This document shows, piece by piece, positions 24,937 through 33,874 of a DNA stretch of 64,000 bases (positions are counted from its first letter, which is position 1; every line of letters starts with the position of its first letter). Location: contig NZ_RWIJ01000018.1 of the NCBI RefSeq assembly GCF_019805165.1, positions 1-64,000 of the forward strand, written 5' to 3'. Both the position numbers and the translations under genes were made by a program. The notes beneath the pieces were generated by a model. The model did no database searches and had not been told where the DNA came from. It saw only the letters and a list, made by a program, of their open reading frames with translations. This DNA is from Azospirillum sp. 412522. GTDB lineage: Bacteria > Pseudomonadota > Alphaproteobacteria > Azospirillales > Azospirillaceae.

Positions 24937-25701
24937 TCACCCCAAACGGCCGGCTCCCAATTTGCCGATGGCCGGCCACTCCAGCGCCGGATGGTCGGCA
25001 AGCCGGTCGAGCAGGCGGTCGAGCAGATCCCAGATCGCCGCGTCATGCACGCGGTGGTGGGTCAGCAGGCCGATGGGCTCGGCGGGATTGCGCCGGCCCT
25101 CGCGGCGGTCGCGCAGTTCGCGGCACAGCAGGTCGAGCAGGGCGTCGAGCGGTATGGCGGAGCGGCTGCCGCGCCAGTCGATCAGGTCGAGGTGGGTGTT
25201 GATCCAGGCGATGCCGTCACAGGGCGCAGGCGACGGGCCGAAGGCCGAGACGGCGCGGTAGCCGGAGGCCGACAGGCGGGCCGGCATGTCGGGGGCCATG
25301 CGGTTCCAGGGCGGGACGAACAGCGGCAGCAGTTGGTCGCCGAACAGGCCGCGCAGGGTGGACAGGCCGCGTTCGGCCTCGGACTGCCTGACCTCGGGCG
25401 GACGCTCGGGGCCGAACTCGCACTTTTTCCTGCCGGGGGCGGCGTGGTCGGTGTGGGACCAGCCATGGACCAGCGGGGTGACGAAGGCGTGGCCGGCGAG
25501 CACCTCGGCGAGCGAAGGTTCGGCGTCGGCCGGGATGACGGCGAGGCCGAGCGGGATATCCGCCTGCGCGCAGCGCTTCAGCAACCGGTCAAGCTGCGCG
25601 CTGGCAGCGACCGCGTCGTCGTCGCGCAGCCAGAGGGGGCAGCGGCGGCCCAGGTGGGTCCAGCGGGCCAGTTCTTCGTTTACCGCGGTCCAGATCGTCA
25701 T
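24937..25701 (-). CDS. Polysaccharide deacetylase-like protein
   Basis: The 254-residue protein resembles the NodB-type deacetylase fold: CPLWLRDDDAVA (metal/catalytic Asp pair), LVHGWSHTDHA (His-x4-His metal site), FVPPWNRMAP and GLLTHHRVHD. It may remove acetyl groups from a glycan. It is the last gene of the coupled glycan operon, its ATG overlapping the preceding stop by one base (TGATG). Confidence 0.75.
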   Translation of the reverse strand: MTIWTAVNEELARWTHLGRRCPLWLRDDDAVAASAQLDRLLKRCAQADIPLGLAVIPADAEPSLAEVLAGHAFVTPLVHGWSHTDHAAPGRKKCEFGPERPPEVRQSEAERGLSTLRGLFGDQLLPLFVPPWNRMAPDMPARLSASGYRAVSAFGPSPAPCDGIAWINTHLDLIDWRGSRSAIPLDALLDLLCRELRDRREGRRNPAEPIGLLTHHRVHDAAIWDLLDRLLDRLADHPALEWPAIGKLGAGRLG

Positions 25702-26855
25702 CACGTCTTCTCCGCCAGCAGGGCTTCGACGATCTCCACGCTGCGCGCGGCACCGGCCAGCGCGGCGGAGCTGAGCGGCGGGATGCGGGCGCCGAGGACG
25801 GACCGCAAGGCCTGGGCGAGGCTGTCGGGGGTGAGGTCGGCCTCGCGCAGGGTGGCGATGCCGGGCTGGCGGGACAGGAGGACGGCGCGGATGGTCTGCT
25901 CGACCTCCTTGCCGTCCTCGAAGGGGCAGAAGACGCTGGGCACGCCGGCGGTCAGGCAGTCGAGCGCCGTGTTGTAGCCGCAGCGGCCGACCGTGGCGGC
26001 GGCGCGGCCCAGCAGGGCACGGAAGTCGGGGCGCACCGGCTCCACCACCAGCCGCTCGGGCGGGGCCATGGCGCGCAGCCGGTCGGCCAGCGCCTCGTCC
26101 CCCTTCGCCACCAGCAGGCGCCAGCGCTGCGGCAGGGCGCCGGATGCGGCGCACAGGGCGGCGCAGCGGGCGGCGGCCTCGAAGACCGGGCGGCCGACCG
26201 GGCCGCCGCCGGCGGTGACCAGGATCTCGCCCTGCCCGTCCGTTCCGTCGTCGGGGGCGGGCGGCGGCGGGACGACGAAGCCGGTGTAGCGCAGCAGCGG
26301 CCTCATCGCCGGGGTCAGCGGCCAGCTGTCCTCCAGCGGGATCAGGGCGGGGTCGGAATGGACCAGCACGCCGTCATAGAGGCGCAGGAGGCGGTCTTCG
26401 GTCTCCGCCACCCGCTTCGGCTTGGAGGGCGGGGCCAGGATGTCGCGGACCGAGGCCAGGGTCAGCGGCGGCTGCGGCAGGGCGCGGGCGCGCTCCAGCA
26501 GGGCGTCGAACTCGGCGGCCAGCGCGCGGCGGCCGAAGGGGAACAGCTCGGTGATCAGCACGTCGGGGCGGAGACTGTCGAGCAGGCCGGTCAGCATCGC
26601 CTGCCGGGCGGCGAAGAGGTTGGCATCGGCGGGGCTGCCGTCGGCGGCCAGCAGGGTGGCGAAGTCGGCGCCGTCGCTCGCCAGCGGCGGCAGCTGGTGC
26701 AGGGTGGCGTTGGCGGTCCGGAGGTGGGGGGCGGGACGGCCGCCGCTGACCAGATCGACGCTCCAGCCGCGGGCGGCGAAGGCCTCGGCCAGGGCCAGCG
26801 CGCGGCTGAGATGGCCGGTGCCGAGCAGATGGGTGACGGCGATCAGCAGCTTCAT
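25701..26855 (-). CDS. MurG-like glycosyltransferase (GT28-type)
   Basis: The 384-residue GT-B protein starts MKLLIAVTHLLGTGHLSRAL, the N-terminal glycine-rich nucleotide-sugar transferase pattern. It has LVTAGGGPVGRPVF and the C-terminal donor-site stretch GRCGYNTALDCLTAGVPSVF, as in MurG-related enzymes. The acceptor is unknown. It overlaps the phosphatase gene upstream by 4 bp and the deacetylase by 1 bp, so all three are translated together. Confidence 0.82.
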   Translation of the reverse strand: MKLLIAVTHLLGTGHLSRALALAEAFAARGWSVDLVSGGRPAPHLRTANATLHQLPPLASDGADFATLLAADGSPADANLFAARQAMLTGLLDSLRPDVLITELFPFGRRALAAEFDALLERARALPQPPLTLASVRDILAPPSKPKRVAETEDRLLRLYDGVLVHSDPALIPLEDSWPLTPAMRPLLRYTGFVVPPPPAPDDGTDGQGEILVTAGGGPVGRPVFEAAARCAALCAASGALPQRWRLLVAKGDEALADRLRAMAPPERLVVEPVRPDFRALLGRAAATVGRCGYNTALDCLTAGVPSVFCPFEDGKEVEQTIRAVLLSRQPGIATLREADLTPDSLAQALRSVLGARIPPLSSAALAGAARSVEIVEALLAEKT

Positions 26856-27481
26856 GACAGGCGCAGGCCTTCTTTGGAGCCGGTTGGGCGGAGCGTGCCT
26901 TCGGCGGCCAGCGTCATGGCATAGAGGCGGTTGCGCTTGACCGGGACCGGCGGCGGGCCGCGGAAGTCCCAGCCCCAGGCGAGCGCCAAGGCGACGCGAA
27001 TCACGCCGATGTGGGTGACGACGAGGTGTGTCTCCCTCTCCCCCCCGGGGAGAGGGGATTGATGTTGCGGTGGGAGAGGGAGCAGATCCTTCAACCACCC
27101 CGTCAACCGCTCTCGGACATCGGCGGGGCTTTCGCCGTCGGGGGGGCGGAAGTCCCAGCCCCAGTGTTCGAGGTCGCGGTAGCCGCTGGCGGGGTCGGCG
27201 CGCAGGTCGATGCCGCGCAGCCCCTCCCAGGCGCCCCAGTCCATCTCGATCAGGCGGGGGTCGGTGTGGACCGGGCGGCCGGGGACGAGGAGGGTTGCGG
27301 TTTCCACGGCGCGCGACAGCGGGCTGGCGTGCAGGGTGGCGTCGCGCCAGTCCGGCGGCAGGCTCAGGCCGGCGAGGCGGTCGCGGCCTTCCGGGTCGAG
27401 CGGGATGTCGGTGCGGCCCTGGATGCGGCCCTCGCGGTTCCAGCCGGTGACGCCGTGGCGCAGGAAAGCGAGGCGGATCAT
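26852..27481 (-). CDS. Histidine phosphatase (phosphoglycerate mutase-like) with repeat-derived insert
   Basis: The 209-residue branch-1 histidine phosphatase has the catalytic LRHGVTGWN (nucleophile His), LSRAVETATLL, the acid loop IEMDWGAWEG and the second His in VVTHIGVIR. An unusual stretch, PLPPQHQSPLPGGERETH, lies just before VVTH. It is encoded by a GGGAGAGGG-type palindrome (27034-27057) read in frame, so a repeat appears to have inserted into the gene without breaking it. It has 4-bp overlaps on both sides. It may dephosphorylate a sugar or sugar-nucleotide in the glycan pathway. Confidence 0.87.
   Translation of the reverse strand: MIRLAFLRHGVTGWNREGRIQGRTDIPLDPEGRDRLAGLSLPPDWRDATLHASPLSRAVETATLLVPGRPVHTDPRLIEMDWGAWEGLRGIDLRADPASGYRDLEHWGWDFRPPDGESPADVRERLTGWLKDLLPLPPQHQSPLPGGERETHLVVTHIGVIRVALALAWGWDFRGPPPVPVKRNRLYAMTLAAEGTLRPTGSKEGLRLS
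27034..27057. repeat. GGGAGAGGG-type palindrome inside a CDS, copy R4
   Basis: CCCTCTCCCC faces GGGGAGAGGG inside the phosphatase gene, followed by TTGCGGTGGGAGAGGG, a tail also seen after R1. The sequence keeps the reading frame and adds about 18 residues. Confidence 0.75.
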
Positions 27482-28590
27482 GACAGCAGGCCGGTCAGCA
27501 GGCCGCGCAGGCGCTCCGCCGCCGCCGGCAGGCCGTGATGGGCCTCGACATGGGCGCGGGCGCTGTGGCCGAGCCTGCGCAAGGCCGGCGGGTCGGCCAG
27601 CAGGGCGGACAGGACGGCGGCGAAATCCTGCGGGTCCGGGCCGGTCAGGCGGCCGCCGATGCCGTTGCGGATGACGGTGCCGGTGCCGGCGTTGTCGATG
27701 GCGAGCACGGGGACTCCGTGGCCCTGCGCCTCCAGATAGACCATGCCGAAGGCCTCGTTCAAGCCGGGCCAGACCAGCAGGTCGGCGTTGCGGTAATGGC
27801 CGGCGAGATCGGCGGGAGCGCAGGCGCCGTGGAGGGTCACGCGGGGGCCGAAGGGGGCGAAGAGCGCCGCCACCTCCGTCGCCGCCGGGCCGTCGCCGAC
27901 GATGTCGAGCGTCCAGGGCTGATCGGTCAGGAAATGCAGGGACTCGGCGAGCAGGCGGTAGGAGGCCAGCTTGTCGCCCGGCCGCATCATGGCGACGGTC
28001 AGCAGGCGGGGCGGCGACTGCGGGCCGCTGCGCTCGACGGCTGGAGGGAGGTCGAGGAAGGGGGGCAGCATCGCCACGCGCTGGCCGGGCGGGGCATAGG
28101 CCTCCACCGCCCGACGGTCGCGGGCGCTGACGCAGAGCACGAGGTCGGCCGCCGCGATGGCCGTTTCGGCGGCGGCGGCGAAAGCGGCCCAGGGGCCGGT
28201 CAGGCGCTTGCGGGCGCGGGTCGCCTCCACCACGACATAGGGGATGCCGAGACTGCCGGCGATGGTCGATCCGATCAGGTCGGGCGCCTTGTAGTAGACA
28301 TGGTAGCTGAGCCACAGCGCCGGGCGGCGGGCCGGCTCGGCAGCGTAGAGCGACAGCAGGCGGTCGCGCTCGGCGGCGGCGGCGGCGGTCAGTTGGGCCT
28401 GCGCGGCGGGGGCGCCGGCGCCGTCATAGACGCGCAGGCCGCTCGCCACCTCCACCGGGGCGGTGGCTTCCAGCGCGCGCAGGATCAGCCGTGCCATCTG
28501 GCGGTCGCCGGAGGGGATCGGGTGATCGACCGGCTTCAACGGGGCGTAGAAGGCGATGCGCGGGAGGGCGTTTCGGGGGGCGGTCGTCAC
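27478..28590 (-). CDS. GT4-like glycosyltransferase
   Basis: The 370-residue GT-B glycosyltransferase has a start PRIAFYAPLKPVDHPIPSGD, a middle RLLTVAMMRPGDKLASY and the GT4 donor site LNEAFGMVYLEAQGHGVPVL with its E-x7-E pattern. The GTG start overlaps the preceding stop by 4 bp (GTGA). The sugar and acceptor are unknown. It belongs to the coupled glycan operon. Confidence 0.85.
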   Translation of the reverse strand: MTTAPRNALPRIAFYAPLKPVDHPIPSGDRQMARLILRALEATAPVEVASGLRVYDGAGAPAAQAQLTAAAAAERDRLLSLYAAEPARRPALWLSYHVYYKAPDLIGSTIAGSLGIPYVVVEATRARKRLTGPWAAFAAAAETAIAAADLVLCVSARDRRAVEAYAPPGQRVAMLPPFLDLPPAVERSGPQSPPRLLTVAMMRPGDKLASYRLLAESLHFLTDQPWTLDIVGDGPAATEVAALFAPFGPRVTLHGACAPADLAGHYRNADLLVWPGLNEAFGMVYLEAQGHGVPVLAIDNAGTGTVIRNGIGGRLTGPDPQDFAAVLSALLADPPALRRLGHSARAHVEAHHGLPAAAERLRGLLTGLLS

Positions 28591-29822
28591 GCCGCGGCCT
28601 CTTCCAGCCGGCGGACGAGACGGTCGATGCCGGCGGTCATGCCGAACTCGGCGCGCAGCCGGCCATGGGCGGCCTCGCCCAGTGCCAAGCGCAGGGGTGG
28701 GTCGGTGACGAGCCGCTCCAGCGCGGCGGCGATGGCGGGCGGGGTGCCGTCGGTCAGCAGGCCATGGGTGCCGTCGGCGATGAATTCCGGGATGGCCGAC
28801 ACCGCGGTGGACAGGATGGCGAGGCGCTGGCTCGCCGCCTCCATCAGCACGTTGGGCAGGCCGTCGCGGTCGCCGTCGCCGGCCACCACGCTGGTCAGCA
28901 CGAACAGGTCGGCATGGCGCAGCGCCTCGATCACGGTCGCCTGGTCCTGGGCGCCGCGCCATTCGATGCGGTCGGAGAGGCCGAGCCGTTCGGCCTGGGC
29001 GCGCAGGGCCTGCTTGAGGTCGCCGGAGCCGATATGGACCAGCCGCCAGTGCAGCCCGTCCGGCAGCGTCGCCAGCGCGTCGAGCAGCCGGTCGTAGCCC
29101 TTCTTCTCCACCAGCCGGCCGACCGACAGGATCTCCACCGCAAGGGTAGGGGTGGAGCCGTCGCGTGGCGGGGCGGCCGCCCGGTCCGGCGGGTCGGGGA
29201 AGCGCGAGAGGTCGAGGCCGTGATAGACGAGGTCGATGCGCGACGGATCGGCGGCCAGACCGCGCAGATGCGCCGCCCCGACGGCGGTGCAGGTGGCGCC
29301 GAAGCGGGCGTCGGCCAGCTTCTCGCGCTTCTCCCACTCCGGCGTCGTCCAGATGTCCTTGGCATGGGCGGAGAAGCCCCAGCCGATGCCGCGGATCGAC
29401 GCCGCATAGCGCCCGACCGAGGCCGGGGTGTGCAGGAAATGGGCGTAGAGGAAGGGGACGTCGGCCGGCAGCTCCGCCGCCAGAACCAGGGCCTGCCCGA
29501 AGCGGCGGCCGCGGTTGGCGGTGCGGTCGCGCCCCAGGTCGCGCAGCCACGCCGCCGCCGTGCGCGCCAGCCCGGCGGGGTGGCGCAGGATCAGGCGGCC
29601 GAGCGCCCGCAGGACGCGGCCCGGCTCGTCGCGCAGATATTCCGGCAGGTAATGGACCGGGGCGGTGATGCGGTCGTGCAGGGCGTGGCGGCGGCTGTCG
29701 GTCGGGTGGCGCAGCGACCAGATCGCCAGATCGACGCCGCGCTGCTGGAGGGCCAGAAGCTCCTGCGCGATGAAGGTCTCCGACAGGCGGGGATAGCCCT
29801 TCACCACAACGGCGATCTTCAT
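28587..29822 (-). CDS. GT4 family glycosyltransferase
   Basis: The 411-residue GT-B protein begins MKIAVVVKGYPRLSETFIAQ, typical of exopolysaccharide GT4 enzymes. It has LSVGRLVEKKGYDRLLDAL, a membrane-proximal WGFSAHAKDIW and DGLPNVLMEAASQRLAIL at the donor site. The start was placed at MKIAVVV rather than the upstream MCMVTRKA. It is the first gene of a run of five genes with 1- to 4-bp overlaps. Confidence 0.9.
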   Translation of the reverse strand: MKIAVVVKGYPRLSETFIAQELLALQQRGVDLAIWSLRHPTDSRRHALHDRITAPVHYLPEYLRDEPGRVLRALGRLILRHPAGLARTAAAWLRDLGRDRTANRGRRFGQALVLAAELPADVPFLYAHFLHTPASVGRYAASIRGIGWGFSAHAKDIWTTPEWEKREKLADARFGATCTAVGAAHLRGLAADPSRIDLVYHGLDLSRFPDPPDRAAAPPRDGSTPTLAVEILSVGRLVEKKGYDRLLDALATLPDGLHWRLVHIGSGDLKQALRAQAERLGLSDRIEWRGAQDQATVIEALRHADLFVLTSVVAGDGDRDGLPNVLMEAASQRLAILSTAVSAIPEFIADGTHGLLTDGTPPAIAAALERLVTDPPLRLALGEAAHGRLRAEFGMTAGIDRLVRRLEEAAA

Positions 29823-29883
29823 AGCTTTACGAGTCACCATGCACACCGGACGGCATCATGCCGTCCGTTCCCTGGGTGATTAG

Positions 29884-30049
29884 GGTAATCGCATATGGAA
29901 TCCGGATTCCCATGAAAGGACTCCCGTCATCCCCGCGAAGGCTGGGATCCAGGAAACTTTGTGCGAAATATTTGAAACGGCTGGATTCCCGCCTTCGCGG
30001 GAATGACGTGGTTCCTTGTGTAGGATCATAGCTGCCAAATGCGATCACC
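29884..30049. mobile_element. MITE-like inverted-repeat element, copy B
   Basis: The outer arms GGTAATCGCATATGG and CCAAATGCGATCACC enclose an 84-bp core (29925-30008) with CGTCATCCCCGCGAAGGC and GCCTTCGCGGGAATGACG arms. The whole element aligns with the reverse complement of copy C at 43299, including both flanks (for example TCCTTGTGTAGGATCATA). It has no coding capacity. It separates the upstream MurG-like gene from the rest of the glycan operon. Confidence 0.8.
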
Positions 30050-30061
30050 GTTCCTCTCCGG

Positions 30062-31375
30062 TCATGCGCGCTTGCCCGCCATGGCGCGGGACAGCCGTTC
30101 CGCCGCCCGGCGGATCGGCGTGACGGGCTTGGTGCAATCGGCCGCCGGGGCCGCCCCCAGGACCTCGCGCGTCAGGTCGACGATGCGCTCCAGCCCGCCG
30201 AGCAGGCCGGGCAGCGGGCTGGCCGAGGGCGGCGGCTGGCTGGACAGGGCGCGGATGGCGTCGGCCATCGCCCGCGGGTCGGCGCCGTCGCGGTCGCAGT
30301 CCAGCGTGCGCAGCAGGCCCAGCTCCTCCGCCGCCTCGGCGCGGATGCGCTGTTCCAGCCGGGGACGGGTGCGCGGGGCCAGCACCGACGGCTTGTCGAA
30401 GGACAGGATCTCGCAGAAGGTGTTGTAGCCGCCCATCGCAACCACGCCGACGGCACCGGCATAGAGATCCTCCATGCGGGAATGGAAGTTGATGGTCTCC
30501 ACCCTGCCCTTCAGCCGGCGGATGCGGGCGGCGAACTCCTGGCGGCGGGCATCCTCCAGGAAGGGACCGTAGACGATCAGGGCGCCGGGGGCGAGGCCGG
30601 GATCGCTCTCATAGGCGGAGATGGTCCAGTCGACCAGGGCCGCCCCGTCGCCGCCGCCGCCGGGCGTCACCAGCACGTAAGGGGCCGCCATCGCGGGGTC
30701 TCCGGCCTGGACGGCGCCGCCGCCCTCCGTCGGCTCGCGCCGCAGATAGCCGGTGTAGCGCAGCCGCGCCGCGATCCCGTCCGGCAGGTCGAGGCCGTCG
30801 AGCGGGCGGTAGACCTCCGGCAGGCCGTAGATCCAGAGCTGGTCGTAATAGCGCTCGATGGCGGCGACCGCCTCCTTGCGCTCCCATTCCGGCTGGAGGG
30901 CTTCCGGGGCGTCCAGCACGTCGCGCAGGCCGAGCACCACGCGGGTGTTGCCGCTCGCCCGCATCTCCTCCAGCGCCGGCAGGAATTCGCCGTGCAGGCC
31001 GGTCGGCTCCTTGTCGACGATGGCCAGCGTCGGGCGGAAGGCGCGGGCGGTGGCGCGGATGATCTCCGCCCGGATGGCGGTGGTCTCCTCGATCGGCAGG
31101 CCGAGGTTGCGGGCGGTGTAGCCGCCGTCCTGCGTCTTCACCACGCCGGGCAGGCGGACATGGTCGACCCGCTCGGGGAAGTCGAAGCGGCCGGCGACCG
31201 GCGAGCCGGTGAGGATCAGCGCCGAGGCGTCGGGAAAGGCCGAGACCAGGGCCTGGGCGATGGTCCGCGACCGCCGCAGATGGCCCAGCCCGAAGGTGTC
31301 GTGGCTGTAGAGCAGGATGCGCGGCGGCGTCCGGTCGGGATGGATGGACCGAAGGGGCGGCTGTGGCTGGTGCAT
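30062..31375 (-). CDS. MurG-like glycosyltransferase (GT28-type)
   Basis: The 437-residue protein has RILLYSHDTFGLGHLRRSRT near the N-terminus, YVLVTPGGGGDGAALVDW in the middle and a donor-type GGYNTFCEILSFDKPSVLAPR near the C-terminus. It resembles the other MurG-like protein of the cluster but is longer at both ends. It precedes the coupled operon and is separated from it by the MITE-like element, so it may have a separate transcript or supply the leader for the whole set. Confidence 0.82.
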   Translation of the reverse strand: MHQPQPPLRSIHPDRTPPRILLYSHDTFGLGHLRRSRTIAQALVSAFPDASALILTGSPVAGRFDFPERVDHVRLPGVVKTQDGGYTARNLGLPIEETTAIRAEIIRATARAFRPTLAIVDKEPTGLHGEFLPALEEMRASGNTRVVLGLRDVLDAPEALQPEWERKEAVAAIERYYDQLWIYGLPEVYRPLDGLDLPDGIAARLRYTGYLRREPTEGGGAVQAGDPAMAAPYVLVTPGGGGDGAALVDWTISAYESDPGLAPGALIVYGPFLEDARRQEFAARIRRLKGRVETINFHSRMEDLYAGAVGVVAMGGYNTFCEILSFDKPSVLAPRTRPRLEQRIRAEAAEELGLLRTLDCDRDGADPRAMADAIRALSSQPPPSASPLPGLLGGLERIVDLTREVLGAAPAADCTKPVTPIRRAAERLSRAMAGKRA

Positions 31376-31643
31376 GCTCGGACACTCCGCTTCAGCAATG
31401 CTTCGGAACCGAAAACCCGTCGCGGAACAGATCGCTGTGCTTGTCTTTGGAACCGGTTCGGCGCCGGCGGTTGCGGGGTCGTCCAGGCGCCGGCGGCAAG
31501 GCTCCAGCCTGGAGAGAACCCCTCACATGGATCTTGCCGCGCATCAATATGACTTCCGACCGGGTGAGGGCAACGCATCTATGCGCTGTGATATATATGA
31601 GTGCCGGCCGGGCCGCCAGCCGGCTTCCAGAGGGGAGAACGGG
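31376..31643. other. Intergenic region upstream of the glycan genes
   Basis: This 268-bp gap lies between the start of the MurG-like gene and the end of the peptide permease gene. It is likely the promoter of the glycan cluster, with locally AT-richer stretches near 31560-31600. No clear hairpin or known box was seen. Confidence 0.4.
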
Positions 31644-32840
31644 TCAGTCGCCATGGTAGGGATCCAGGGCGTCGCGCAGCCCGTCGCCGAAGAAGTTGAA
31701 GGACAAGACTACCAGGATCACCGGGAGCATCGGCAATGACACCCAGGGATAGGTTTCCACGGCCATAAGGTTCTGGGCGTCGTTCAGCATCACCCCCCAA
31801 CTGGTCGCCGGCGGGCGCAGGCCCAGCCCCAGGAAGGACAGTGCCGTTTCGCCCAGGATCATCGCCGGGATCGACAGGGTGGCGCTGGCCAGCAGGTGGC
31901 TGGCGAAGTTGGGCAGCAGGTGGCGGCGGATGATGCGCGCCGGGCTGGCCCCCATCAGTTCCGCCGCCATGACGAAATCCTCCTCGCGGAGCGCCAGGAA
32001 GCGCGAGCGCACGGCGCGGGCCAGCGACGGCCAGTCGAGCAGCCCGAGGATGACGGAGATGCAGAGGAACACCGTCACCGGCGACCATTGCGCCGGCACC
32101 GCGGCGGACAGCGCCAGCCACAGCGGCAGTTCGGGGAGCGATTTCAGGATCTCCGACAGGCGCTGCACTCCGGCGTCGATCCAGCCGCCGAAATAGCCGG
32201 CCATGCCGCCCAGCGTGATGCCGATGGCGAAGGACACGGCGATGCCGAGCAGCCCGACGGTCAGCGACAGCTGCGCCCCGATGGCGAGGCGCGACAGCAT
32301 GTCCCGCCCCAGCCGGTCGGTGCCCAGCAGGTGCAGCGAGGCGTCCGGCGGCGGGCAGACCAGCCGGACCCGCGATTCGACCAGACCCAGGAAGCGGTAG
32401 GGCGCGCCGGGGCAGAGGAACTGCAGCGGCATCGGCCGGCTGCTGTCGGTCTCGTAGCGCCAGCGATAGTCCTTCAGGTCGGGCTTGCCGGTGGTCGGGT
32501 AGACGAAGGGGCCGATGAACTGTCCGTCGTGGAACAGGTGGATGCCCTGCGGCGGGGCGTAGAGATGCTCGACGTCGCGCTCGTTGGCGCCGTAGGGCAC
32601 CAGGAAATCGACGAAGGGCAGGCTGAGATAGGACAGCCCGAGGAACAGCGCACCCAGCACCGCCAGCCGGTGGCGCAGGAAGCGGCGCAGCATCAGCCGC
32701 CCGGTGGAGGCGTGCGCGTCGAAGCGGGTGGCCGGGACGTCCGCCGCCGGATCGGGATAGGGCCGGTCGTCGACGTAATGCTCCCAGCTGCCGCCGGTCT
32801 TGCCGCTCGCGCCCCCTTCCTTCATGCCCCCTTCCTTCAT
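31644..32840 (-). CDS. Peptide-type ABC transporter permease (DppC-like)
   Basis: The 398-residue DppC/OppC permease has an N-terminal membrane anchor (RHRLAVLGALFLGLSYLSL), a large periplasmic insertion, LGTDRLGRDMLSRLAIGAQ and the EAA motif VMAAELMGASPARIIRRHLL. Two perfect 15-bp tandem copies at the start give MKEGGMKEGG and so duplicate the start codon with a ribosome site. The first ATG overlaps the upstream stop (ATGA). Confidence 0.9.
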   Translation of the reverse strand: MKEGGMKEGGASGKTGGSWEHYVDDRPYPDPAADVPATRFDAHASTGRLMLRRFLRHRLAVLGALFLGLSYLSLPFVDFLVPYGANERDVEHLYAPPQGIHLFHDGQFIGPFVYPTTGKPDLKDYRWRYETDSSRPMPLQFLCPGAPYRFLGLVESRVRLVCPPPDASLHLLGTDRLGRDMLSRLAIGAQLSLTVGLLGIAVSFAIGITLGGMAGYFGGWIDAGVQRLSEILKSLPELPLWLALSAAVPAQWSPVTVFLCISVILGLLDWPSLARAVRSRFLALREEDFVMAAELMGASPARIIRRHLLPNFASHLLASATLSIPAMILGETALSFLGLGLRPPATSWGVMLNDAQNLMAVETYPWVSLPMLPVILVVLSFNFFGDGLRDALDPYHGD

Positions 32841-32841
32841 G
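32812..32841. repeat. 15-bp tandem duplication at a start codon
   Basis: CCCCCTTCCTTCATG occurs twice in a row. On the minus strand each copy reads CATGAAGGAAGGGGG, so the first copy gives a purine-rich ribosome site to the second ATG at 32825. Confidence 0.85.
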
Positions 32842-33868
32842 ACTGGGCCTTCCTTGCCTTGCCGAGGCGGATGCGCGGGTCGAGCAGGGCCAGCGCGATG
32901 TCGGAGACCAGCATGCCGACCAGCACCAGCAGCGAGATGAACATCAGGATGAAGCCGGACAGGAAGATGTCCTGCGCCCGCAGCGCCTCCAGCAGGGCCG
33001 GGCCGATGGTCGGCAGGCTCAGCACGACGGAGATCAGCACCGACCCCGACACCAGCGACGGCAGGAGCGAGCCGATGTCGGAGACGAAGGGGTTCAGCGC
33101 CATGCGCAATGGGTAGCGGGTCAGCCGGCGCAGCGGCGGCACGCCCTTGGCCTTGGCGGTGACGACATAGGGCTTGCCCAGCTCGTCCAGCAGGTTGGCG
33201 CGCAGGCGCCGCACCATGGCGGCGGTGCCGGACAGGCCGATGACGATGGTCGGGATGATCAGGTGTTCCAGCACCGAGCCGATCTTGGCCCAGCTCAAGG
33301 GCTGGTCCTCGTATTTCGCGTCGACCAGCCCGCCGATGGGCAGGCCCAGCCATTTCTGGCCGTAATAGAGCAGGATCAGCGCCAGGAGGAAGTTCGGCGT
33401 CGCCAGCCCGATATAGCCGACGGCGGCGGCCAGATAGTCGACCCAGCTGTTGGCGCGGATCGCCGCCAGCGCCCCCAGCGGGAAGGACACCAGATAGACG
33501 AACAGCACGGCGGCGAGGTTGAGGATGACGGTGAACCACAGCGTCTCCCCCACCACCTCGGACACCGGCTTGTTGAACTCGAAGGACCAGCCGAGCTCGC
33601 CCTGCAGCAGGCCGTGGAAGCCGTTCGGTCCCGGCCAGACGCCGATCCAGACCAGATATTGCTCCGGCAGCGGGCGGTCGAGCGAATATTCGTGGCGCAG
33701 GAACTCGGCCTTCGCCAGACCGGCCTCCTGTCCGGTGGCGCGCAGCTCGGCGATCTGGTTGGACAGATAGTCGCCGGGCGGCAGGTTGATGACGATGAAG
33801 ATCAGCATCGACACCACGAACAGCGTCGGCACCATCACCAGCAGCCGGTGCAGGATGAAGCGCAGCAT
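32837..33868 (-). CDS. Peptide-type ABC transporter permease (DppB-like)
   Basis: The 343-residue DppB/OppB permease begins MLRFILHRLLVMVPTLFVVS, with GWSFEFNKPVSEV after the first periplasmic region and the EAA loop KPYVVTAKAKGVPPLRRLTR. It pairs with the DppC-like permease. It starts 6 bp after the binding-protein stop. Confidence 0.93.
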   Translation of the reverse strand: MLRFILHRLLVMVPTLFVVSMLIFIVINLPPGDYLSNQIAELRATGQEAGLAKAEFLRHEYSLDRPLPEQYLVWIGVWPGPNGFHGLLQGELGWSFEFNKPVSEVVGETLWFTVILNLAAVLFVYLVSFPLGALAAIRANSWVDYLAAAVGYIGLATPNFLLALILLYYGQKWLGLPIGGLVDAKYEDQPLSWAKIGSVLEHLIIPTIVIGLSGTAAMVRRLRANLLDELGKPYVVTAKAKGVPPLRRLTRYPLRMALNPFVSDIGSLLPSLVSGSVLISVVLSLPTIGPALLEALRAQDIFLSGFILMFISLLVLVGMLVSDIALALLDPRIRLGKARKAQS

Positions 33869-33874
33869 GGGCGG

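Noticed and set aside
27034..27057. Frameshift or pseudogene in the histidine phosphatase
   Set aside because: The frame continues on both sides and the second catalytic His loop is intact, so an in-frame insert explains it better.
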